Below are positions 53,870 to 59,656 of a DNA stretch of 59,656 nt, in pieces (within the stretch, counting starts at the first letter, position 1; every line of letters begins with the position of its first letter). A program made the translations under genes and the position numbers. The notes under the pieces are model-generated. The model searched no databases, was not told the DNA's origin, and saw only the letters and a list, made by a program, of their open reading frames with translations. This stretch comes from Paracoccus sp. (in: a-proteobacteria) (GTDB taxonomy: Bacteria; Pseudomonadota; Alphaproteobacteria; Rhodobacterales; Rhodobacteraceae). The DNA is taken from NCBI RefSeq assembly GCF_030538655.1, contig NZ_JAUNTO010000018.1, forward strand, positions 1 through 59,656, written 5' to 3'.

Positions 53870-54464
53870 CTGATCCGCAGCGCCTCAAGCGTCAGCAGGC
53901 CAATCGGCCCTGCGCCAAAGACGGCGGCCTTCTCGCCCGCCCTGATCTTGCTCAGTCGGACGGCGTGCAGCGCGACCGCTGCCGGTTCGATCAAGGCGCC
54001 CTGTTCCAGTGACAGCCCGTCTGGCATCTTGTGAACCATCCGCGCAGGCACGACCCAATAGGCGGCGAAACCGCTATGGCCACCCGACAGCCCGACAAAG
54101 CCAAGACGGTCGCACAGGTTGTATTTGCCGTCCCGGCAGGCGGGGCAGTCACCGCAGGCGAAGATCGGCTCGATTACGACAGGGTCGCCAATGGCCAGCC
54201 CCTCGACCCCTGCACCCAGTTCGCTGACCGTGCCGCAATATTCGTGACCCATGGTGATGGGCGCCTGACCGCCGCTCAGCGGGTGGGGCTGATCGACCGG
54301 CACGAAAATTGGCCCGGCCAGATATTCATGCAGATTGCTGCCGCAGATCCCGGTCCATGCGACCTTGATCTTGACCTCGCCCGGACCGGGGGCCGGTTCA
54401 TCAACCTCTTCGACGTGAATATCCTTGGCGGCATACCAACGTGCCGCTTTCTTGATGATAATTC
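53870..54464 (-). pseudogene. Truncated and frameshifted 2,3-butanediol dehydrogenase-like gene
   Basis: A zinc-dependent medium-chain dehydrogenase. Visible: KKAARWYAAKD, then in another frame IHVEEVDEPAPGPGEVKIKV, WTGICGSNLHEY (catalytic-zinc Cys), MGHEYCGTVSELGAG, the structural-zinc CGDCPACRDGKYNLC and the Rossmann start FGAGPIGLLTLEALRISG. Defects: the expected ATG is ATC (54458-54456); an extra AT in ATATAT near 54420 shifts the frame; the gene breaks at about 53870, losing most of the NAD domain. It sits last in the acetoin-type cluster. Confidence 0.85.
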
Positions 54465-54478
54465 CTTATGTTGAGGGT

Positions 54479-55264
54479 TCAGCGAAAGACCATGCCGCCG
54501 TCGATGACGATCGACTGGCCAGTCATGTAGTCGCTGTCAGGCCCGGCCAGATAGGCGACCAGCTGGGCGACATCCTCGGGCGTTTGCGACCGGCCAAGCG
54601 CGATAGAGTCGCAGAATCTCTTGAAGGTTTCGCCTTTTTCGGCGCCAGTCAGTTCGGCAAAGCGGGCGTCGATTTCCTGCCACATGTCGGTGCCGACGAC
54701 GCCGGGGCAGTAGGCGTTGACGGTGATGCCATCGGCGGCGAGTTCCTTGGCCGCGACCTGTGTCAGTGCGCGCACGGCGAATTTGGTCGAGCAATAGGCG
54801 CCCAGCATCGCATATCCTTCATGCGCCGCGATAGAGGCCGCCGAAATGATCTTGCCGCGGGTGCCATTGGCCTTGAACTTGGCCGCTGCGGCCTGAATAC
54901 CCCACAGCACGCCTTTGACGTTCACGGCGTGAACGCGGTCCATTTCCTCTTCGGTGATTTCGGAAATGGGCTGAACCTGCGCGATGCCGGCATTGTTGAT
55001 CATGATGTCAAAGCCGCCCAGTTCCGCCTCGGCAAAGTCGATGGCGGCGGCGACCTGATCGCGGCGCGTCACATCGGCGGCCCGAATGGCAATGGGGCTG
55101 TCAAAACCCTGTGCCGCCGTGCGCAGGTTGTCTTCGTTCAGATCGACCAGCGCGATTTTCGCGCCATCTGCTGCCAGCCGTTTCGCGATGCCCAGCCCGA
55201 TGCCGCGCGCACCGCCCGTAATCATCGCCACCTTGCCCGTCAGGGGCTTTCCTGTCGTGGTCAT
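54479..55264 (-). CDS. Acetoin/diacetyl reductase, (S)-acetoin-forming type SDR
   Basis: A 261-residue classical short-chain dehydrogenase that interconverts diacetyl, acetoin and 2,3-butanediol in characterised relatives. The cofactor motif is [38 protein letters not shown] is the NNAG region, the catalytic Ser/Tyr/Lys lie in [20 protein letters not shown] and TKFAVRAL, and [11 protein letters not shown] is the PG motif. CAGGAGGTATATT precedes the ATG at 55264. It lies between the monooxygenase and the broken dehydrogenase, all on one strand. Confidence 0.9.
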   Translation of the reverse strand: MTTTGKPLTGKVAMITGGARGIGLGIAKRLAADGAKIALVDLNEDNLRTAAQGFDSPIAIRAADVTRRDQVAAAIDFAEAELGGFDIMINNAGIAQVQPISEITEEEMDRVHAVNVKGVLWGIQAAAAKFKANGTRGKIISAASIAAHEGYAMLGAYCSTKFAVRALTQVAAKELAADGITVNAYCPGVVGTDMWQEIDARFAELTGAEKGETFKRFCDSIALGRSQTPEDVAQLVAYLAGPDSDYMTGQSIVIDGGMVFR

Positions 55265-55330
55265 AATATACCTCCTGTTTTCAAAAGATTGACTTGTCCG
55301 GGGCGGTGCCGCCCCGGACATAAAGGCCGG

Positions 55331-57130
55331 TCACGACAGGTGATGGACGTCCTGCAATTTATAGACGGAGGTTTCGATCCCCTCCATCCGCGCCTTGAGT
55401 TGCAGCGCCAGATACAGCGAATAATGCCGCGACTGGTGCAGGTTGCCGCCGTGGAACCACAGGGCTTCTTGCTGAGTCGGTTTCCACATGTTGCGCTGCT
55501 CACCCTCCCACGGGCCGGGGTCTTTGGTGGTGTCTGACCCCAGACCCCAGACCTTGCCGACGCGATCAGCCACATCCTGACCCATCAGATCAGCGGCCCA
55601 GCCGTTCATCGAGCCATAGCCGGTGGCATAGACGATCAGATCGGCGGGCAGTGTCTGGCCCGAGGTCAGTTCGACCCCCTCGGGCGTGATCTGCGCGACA
55701 TCGCCCTGCACCACCTTGATTTCGCCGTCGATGATCAACTGACTGGCGCCGACGTCGATGTAATAGCCGGACCCGCGCCGCAGATATTTCATGAACAGGC
55801 CCGACCCGTCGTCGCCCCAATCCAGCTTGAACCCGGCTTTTTCCAGCCCGGCATAGAAATCCTTGTCGCGTTCCTTCATCTGCTCATACAGCGGGATCTG
55901 CCACTGATGCATGATCTTGTAAGGCAGCGAGGCAAAGATCAGATCGGCCTTTTCGGTGGTCACACCATTCTTGACCGCTTCTTCGGAATAAAGCGCGCCA
56001 AGGCCGATTTCCATCAGCGAATCCGACCGGACGATATGGGTCGATGACCGCTGCACCATCGTGACATCGGCATCATGTTCCCAAAGCGCGGCGGCAATAT
56101 CATGGGCCGAGTTATTCGCCCCGATAATCACCACCTTTTTGCCCGCATACGCGTCCGGGCCGGGGTGCTGCGATGAATGGTGCTGATCGCCGGTAAAACT
56201 ATCCGCGCCCGGAAACTCGGGGATGCGCGGTTTGCCCGACATGCCGGTTGCCAGAACCAGTTGCTTGGGGCGGATCACGACCTCTTCGCCGTCGCGGTCA
56301 ACGGTGACCACCCATTCCTTTGTCGCCTCGTCATATCTGGCCGATTTGCATTCGCTTTTCGTCCAGTAATTCAGCTCCATCACATTGGTATACCATTCCA
56401 ACCAATCGCCGATTTTGTCTTTGGGGGCAAAGACCGGCCAGTTTTCGGGGAATTTGATATAGGGCAGGTGGTCATACCAAACCGGGTCGTGCAGGCACAG
56501 CGACTTGTATCGCTTGCGCCACTGATCGCCCGGGCGGTCGTGCTTGTCGATGATGATGGCCGGCACGCCAAGCTGACGCAGCCGCGCGCCAAGCGCGATG
56601 CCGCCCTGACCGCCACCGATGACCAGAACATAGGGCTGGCGGGTATAGCCAAGCTCGGCCGCCTCGGCTTCGCGTTCCTCTTTCCAACTAAGCCGGTTCT
56701 TGCCCGCGCCGTGTTTGGCACCCAAGGGGCGGTTGGCGCCCTTTGATTCCTCGAACCCTTTCAGTTCTTGCAGGGCGGTCAGCAGGGTCCAGATCTTGCC
56801 TTCTTTCAGGCGGATCAGCCCATAGCCGCGCCCCGTTGCGGTTTCAAAGCGGATCCAGGCGGTGGTGATGCCATCGTCCTGGGTGGGCGTTTCGTTTTCA
56901 TCCAGCGCCCAGCCGGACGGCTGCGCCGTGGCAAGCTGGTTGTTCAGCATGTCTGCGACCTGATCGCGCCCCTCCATCGTGCGCAGGTTCCAGGTAAAGG
57001 CGACCAGATCGCGCCAATAACAATCGCTGACAAACATCTGCGCGGCGCGTTGGGCATCCTTGGCCGCCAGTGCAGCACCGAAATCATCAAGCAGCGCCTG
57101 CACGCTGTCGGTCAAATGCGAATCGAGCAT
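55331..57130 (-). CDS. FAD/NAD(P)-dependent monooxygenase with N-terminal NTF2/SnoaL-like domain
   Basis: A 599-residue fusion. Residues about 5-125 form an NTF2/SnoaL-like fold (SVQALLDDFGAALAAKDAQR, AQMFVSDCYWRDLVAFTWNL). From residue 165 a flavin-monooxygenase domain follows: FAD motif VLVIGGGQGGIALGARL (169-184), GDQWRKRYKSLCLHDPVWYD, LATGMSGKPRIPEFPG, the NAD(P) motif VVIIGANNSAHDIAAAL (about 333-349), and the late LIVYATGYGSMNGW. GGGAGGAGGAAAAC fixes the start at 57130. It is the first gene after the AcoR-like regulator. It may oxygenate a ketone such as acetoin or a related compound; that is inference from context. Confidence 0.88.
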   Translation of the reverse strand: MLDSHLTDSVQALLDDFGAALAAKDAQRAAQMFVSDCYWRDLVAFTWNLRTMEGRDQVADMLNNQLATAQPSGWALDENETPTQDDGITTAWIRFETATGRGYGLIRLKEGKIWTLLTALQELKGFEESKGANRPLGAKHGAGKNRLSWKEEREAEAAELGYTRQPYVLVIGGGQGGIALGARLRQLGVPAIIIDKHDRPGDQWRKRYKSLCLHDPVWYDHLPYIKFPENWPVFAPKDKIGDWLEWYTNVMELNYWTKSECKSARYDEATKEWVVTVDRDGEEVVIRPKQLVLATGMSGKPRIPEFPGADSFTGDQHHSSQHPGPDAYAGKKVVIIGANNSAHDIAAALWEHDADVTMVQRSSTHIVRSDSLMEIGLGALYSEEAVKNGVTTEKADLIFASLPYKIMHQWQIPLYEQMKERDKDFYAGLEKAGFKLDWGDDGSGLFMKYLRRGSGYYIDVGASQLIIDGEIKVVQGDVAQITPEGVELTSGQTLPADLIVYATGYGSMNGWAADLMGQDVADRVGKVWGLGSDTTKDPGPWEGEQRNMWKPTQQEALWFHGGNLHQSRHYSLYLALQLKARMEGIETSVYKLQDVHHLS

Positions 57131-57245
57131 GTTTTCCTCCTCCCATGTCTCTCGTCCTCCGGGGATCAGCTTGCGGGCGAGAGCTGGGCCGGGACAGGAT
57201 TTTCGAGCGGATGCTGCGGCGCGGCGGGAAAATTCAGGCGGCGCG

Positions 57246-57282
57246 GTTGCATCTGCAACGCCGCGCAACGGTCGTGTGCAAC
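57246..57282. promoter_or_regulatory. TGCAAC inverted/direct repeats upstream of the monooxygenase operon
   Basis: A perfect palindrome GTTGCA-TC-TGCAAC (57246-57259) is followed on the plus strand by CGCAAC (57264-57269) and TGCAAC (57277-57282), 4 bases from the end of the regulator gene. It lies 115-150 bases upstream of the monooxygenase start, a typical activator-site distance. Binding by the AcoR-like protein is inferred. Confidence 0.4.
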
Positions 57283-57285
57283 AGG

Positions 57286-59031
57286 TCAGTTCGGCGGGGT
57301 CAGCCCGGCCCGCTTGACCCGGCGCATGATGGTCGAGCGGTTCACCCCCAGCCGCCGGGCGGCCAGCGCCATGTTCCAGCCGCAGGCATCTAACACCGTT
57401 TCAAGGCTGCTGTTCGTGTCGCCGCCCGGCTGATCCAGCACCGGATCGGGCAGATCGCCGCTGTCGATCACGCCGCCGACCGACAGGCTGACCGCCACCT
57501 CGATCGTGTTGGCCAGTTCGCGCAGATTGCCGGGCCACAGGCGGGATTTCAGATCGGCCCGAGCAGCCGGGGTCAGGCGCAGATCATTCGGGTTCCGTGG
57601 CCGCAGCAGCCGTTCCAGCAACCAGTCGAAATCCTGACGCAGCCGCAAGGGGGGCAGCGTTAGGCTGGTTCCCGCAATTCGAAAGAACAGATCGCTGCGG
57701 AACGCGCCCTCGCGGGTCATCGCAGCCAGTTCCCCGCGGGTCGAGGCAATGACGCGCAGCTTGGAATCGGTCAGCAGCCGGATCAGCGCCGCCTGCGCGG
57801 CTTGCGACAAATCTTCGGCCCCGCGCAGAAACAAAGTGCCGTGATCACCGGCCTGAGGGCGCAGCGCCGCAATCGCTGCAGGATCAACCCCGGCGCAATC
57901 CAGCGCGATAAAGGGCCGGGATTGCGGCTCGCACAGGTGGATGGCGCGCGCCAGCTTTTCCTTGCCGGTGCCGGTCTCGCCCGACAGCAGCAGCGGGATC
58001 TGCGTCCGCGCCAGTTTTGCGGCCCGCGACAGCACCTGCTGCATGGCCGGATCAGGCCCGGCAAGGCTGGACAGCCCGCCCGGCAGCACCTGCCCCGACG
58101 TCCGAGCCACCCGAGGCGCTTGCGGCGCAATCGCATGGCCGAACAGCGCCCGCCCGTCGCGCAGCCGGATCACCCGTTCCTCGGGTGGGCGACCGCGCAT
58201 CAGCTCGGGCAGGTCATCGATGTCGATATCCATCAGCCGATCAAGCCGCTGGCCGATCAGATCGCCCGTGTCAGGACCCAGCACGGTCTGCGCCGCCCGT
58301 GTCAGCCCGATGATCTGCCCCGAGGCGTCCAGCGCGATGGCCGCTTCGGGATCGACCTCCAGAAATTCGGGGTTGGCGGCCAGCCGCAGCACCCAGTCGC
58401 GCCGCGTCATGGACATCAGATTCGCCATCTCGACCCGCCGCGCCGCCGCGCAGACAAGGTTCATCGCCAGATTCTGGCTGATCTTTGGCAGCGGCGAATG
58501 CAGCAGTGACACATCCAGCACCGCCGCCAGCGTCCCCGAAGTGTCAAAGATCGGCGCGGCGGTGCAGGACAGCGGTGTGTGATGCAGGTCAAAATGATCG
58601 CTCTGATGGATCGTGACGGGTGCGCCAGTCATGATGCAAGCCCCGACCCCGCAGGTTCCGGCCAGCTGTTCCGACCAGTCCGACCCCAGATACAGCCCGG
58701 CGGCGCGCAATTCGTCCTGCTGCTGCGGGCGGCCAAAGAAATCGACCGTGACGCCCTTGGCATCGGCCAGCAGCAGCACGTAATTCTGGCTGGCCAGTTG
58801 CCGGAACAGCGCCCCAAGACCCGAGCGGGCAATGGCGATTAACTGCCCCGCCTGCTCGCGCCGGCTGCGAAATTCGGCATCGGTGACGATATGCGCGGGC
58901 GAGGGCCGCGCCGGGTCCAGCCCATGCGTTTCGATGCAGCGCCGCCAGCTGTCCAGCACCACCCCGTCGCGGCCCGTCTGCTGACCGCGCATGACCCGTT
59001 CAATTTCAGCGGCGTGTTCTTTGTCCTGCAT
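57286..59031 (-). CDS. AcoR-like Fis-family regulator lacking the sigma-54 interaction loop
   Basis: A 581-residue regulator. An N-terminal GAF-type sensor (about 55-200, QLAGTCGVGACIMTGAPVTI), a PAS-like segment (210-290), an AAA+ module with Walker A GETGTGKE (351-358) and arginine-finger segment FRSDLFFRI, and a C-terminal Fis helix-turn-helix (about 553-574, NMALAARRLGVNRSTIMRRV) follow the AcoR layout. Between FIALDCAGV (374-382) and GTLFL (398-402) the usual LFG...GAFTGA stretch is absent. The Walker B acidic pair reads GTLFLRGAED. It heads the same-strand acetoin-type cluster. GGAGGGATC precedes the ATG at 59031. Confidence 0.88.
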   Translation of the reverse strand: MQDKEHAAEIERVMRGQQTGRDGVVLDSWRRCIETHGLDPARPSPAHIVTDAEFRSRREQAGQLIAIARSGLGALFRQLASQNYVLLLADAKGVTVDFFGRPQQQDELRAAGLYLGSDWSEQLAGTCGVGACIMTGAPVTIHQSDHFDLHHTPLSCTAAPIFDTSGTLAAVLDVSLLHSPLPKISQNLAMNLVCAAARRVEMANLMSMTRRDWVLRLAANPEFLEVDPEAAIALDASGQIIGLTRAAQTVLGPDTGDLIGQRLDRLMDIDIDDLPELMRGRPPEERVIRLRDGRALFGHAIAPQAPRVARTSGQVLPGGLSSLAGPDPAMQQVLSRAAKLARTQIPLLLSGETGTGKEKLARAIHLCEPQSRPFIALDCAGVDPAAIAALRPQAGDHGTLFLRGAEDLSQAAQAALIRLLTDSKLRVIASTRGELAAMTREGAFRSDLFFRIAGTSLTLPPLRLRQDFDWLLERLLRPRNPNDLRLTPAARADLKSRLWPGNLRELANTIEVAVSLSVGGVIDSGDLPDPVLDQPGGDTNSSLETVLDACGWNMALAARRLGVNRSTIMRRVKRAGLTPPN

Positions 59032-59084
59032 GATCCCTCCACGCCGGGAGTATGGCATGGAATTTTGGGCGTGCATGCCGTTTT

Positions 59085-59266
59085 TATAACGTGCATCGGC
59101 CCGCAGCTTTTGGGCACCCGCACGTGCTGCGCCATTCTTGCGGCCTCGCACTGGCCAATCGGGGCTATGACCTGCGACTTATCCAAGACTATTTGGCCAC
59201 CGAGACCCCCGACACTCGGCGCACTATGCGCGTGCTGCACCGCGGCGGTTCGATCGGTTGTGGTGA
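59085..59266 (+). mobile_element. Frameshifted C-terminal remnant of a tyrosine recombinase/integrase
   Basis: Frame from about 59085 reads RPAAFGHPHVLRHSCGLALA, then NRGYDLRLIQDYL, containing the HxLRH catalytic motif. The next element expected, GHRDPRHSAHYAR with the second His and the nucleophile Tyr, then RRFDRLW and a stop at 59264, lies in another frame from 59195. A single missing G (TTG-GGC) explains the shift. The core-binding domain and the first catalytic Arg are gone. Confidence 0.75.
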
Positions 59267-59402
59267 ACGGTTTGAGCCAGATGTGAGTGGGAAGCGGTCT
59301 TTCGCTGCGATCGTGACTGATGGCGGCGATGTGCAGGAAGCGGGCATTGCCCAAACTGAAGCTCGCGTCACGGTTTCAAGCGATTTATGGCCCAGGCGCC
59401 AT
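59267..59402. other. Gene-free right-edge stretch
   Basis: Between the recombinase remnant and the low-GC fragment I see no supportable gene. Together with the flanking remnants, no intact gene is visible from 59032 to 59656. Confidence 0.5.
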
Positions 59403-59600
59403 TCATTCGGACATCACGACCTCGCCTTCTTCTTGAATGATTTTCACAACGTCGATAGGATCGTTGAAATAATTTCGATATGCTGATCGTAGCTGTTTCG
59501 GATTACTTGTCCTGACGTACACAGCATTAAAACTTGAACTTGAAGTTTCTAGTTCGGTAGCTTTGGCAATCGCATCGCCGGAATTTCTGAACGGGATCAC
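59403..59600 (-). CDS. Unidentified protein fragment, possibly RelA/SpoT-domain C-terminus
   Basis: A 65-residue frame beginning with GTG (59600), reading AVYVRTSNPKQLRSAYRNYF, then NDPIDVVKIIQEEGEVVMSE. The frame is open a few codons further (EQGYNQWVLNLEVIPF) to a TGA near 59648. The LRxAYxNYFxD pattern recalls the C-terminus of short RelA/SpoT-type synthetase domains, but evidence is thin. Base composition here is clearly lower in GC than the rest of the window, suggesting acquired DNA. The window ends here, so whether it is a remnant or a 3' end cannot be settled. Confidence 0.35.
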   Translation of the reverse strand: MIPFRNSGDAIAKATELETSSSSFNAVYVRTSNPKQLRSAYRNYFNDPIDVVKIIQEEGEVVMSE

Positions 59601-59656
59601 CTCTAGGTTCAGGACCCATTGATTATAACCTTGTTCGATGATTCAGGAGGTGCCAG

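Noticed and set aside
57131-57285. Sigma-54 (-24/-12) promoter upstream of the monooxygenase gene
   Set aside because: TTGCAC...TTGC on the minus strand has spacing two bases too long, and a CTGTCCCG segment lacks the -12 GC at the right place.

Overview
This window looks like chromosomal DNA of a GC-rich alphaproteobacterium of the Rhodobacteraceae/Paracoccaceae, most like Paracoccus. The assignment rests on gene content and order: a regB / senC-regA-hvrA redox cluster, gpmI-envC-ctpA-rppH with 4-base ATGA overlaps, fxsA-secB next to Tim44-Smr, rsfS-rlmH, leuC/leuD with an endonuclease/exonuclease/phosphatase gene, and tamA-tamB. Codon use is strongly GC3-biased throughout, so long antisense frames are common and were discarded. 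No rRNA, tRNA or CRISPR array was seen.

Layout. 1-1500 is a decayed accessory edge: a GntR regulator with a frameshifted N-terminus and back-to-back IS5- and IS481-type transposase remnants. 1558-8035 is envelope and central metabolism: MltB-type lytic transglycosylase, GlsB-like membrane protein, then gpmI-envC-ctpA-rppH on the minus strand. 8518-13247 is signalling: a PAS-only protein, the RegB sensor, the SenC/PrrC copper protein, the RegA regulator and an H-NS-like HvrA. 13280-17166 holds an HD phosphohydrolase, secB, fxsA, Tim44, Smr and two small envelope genes. 17374-21251 is a complete binding-protein-dependent ABC importer. 21254-31158 holds a DMT exporter, HU, AMP nucleosidase, an epimerase, a UbiH-type hydroxylase, LolA, an MFS transporter, an acid-phosphatase-like protein and an ornithine-cyclodeaminase-like enzyme. 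31293-38704 is glucokinase and tamA-tamB. 38750-46740 holds rsfS-lipoprotein-rlmH, leuC, leuD, a phosphatase-family gene, a pseudogene, dapD and a LOG-family protein. 46741-53163 holds rlmN, an IalB-like protein, asparaginase, a TauE exporter, a nitronate-monooxygenase-like enzyme, serB and a cyclophilin-like protein.

53174-59031 is the most unusual part. It is a minus-strand acetoin/butanediol-type cluster: an AcoR-like regulator, an NTF2-FAD monooxygenase fusion and an acetoin reductase, followed by a butanediol-dehydrogenase gene that has lost its start, is frameshifted and is cut off in its Rossmann fold. The break runs directly into a serine hydrolase lacking its 5' end, so a deletion joined two unrelated loci. 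The regulator lacks the GAFTGA loop and the Walker B aspartate of sigma-54 activators. The far right edge carries a frameshifted tyrosine-recombinase remnant and an unidentified fragment.

Other points: a dispersed hairpin repeat in four intergenic positions; a 629-bp gene-free interval upstream of lolA holding an 11-bp-phased GTGCAC array and a diverged 111-bp tandem duplication; an rsfS gene whose conserved N-terminus has no standard start codon; and a 59-codon PLDc_N-like gene that is easy to miss. Most of the window is ordinary core genome. I do not see a defence island, secondary-metabolite cluster or other large undescribed system.
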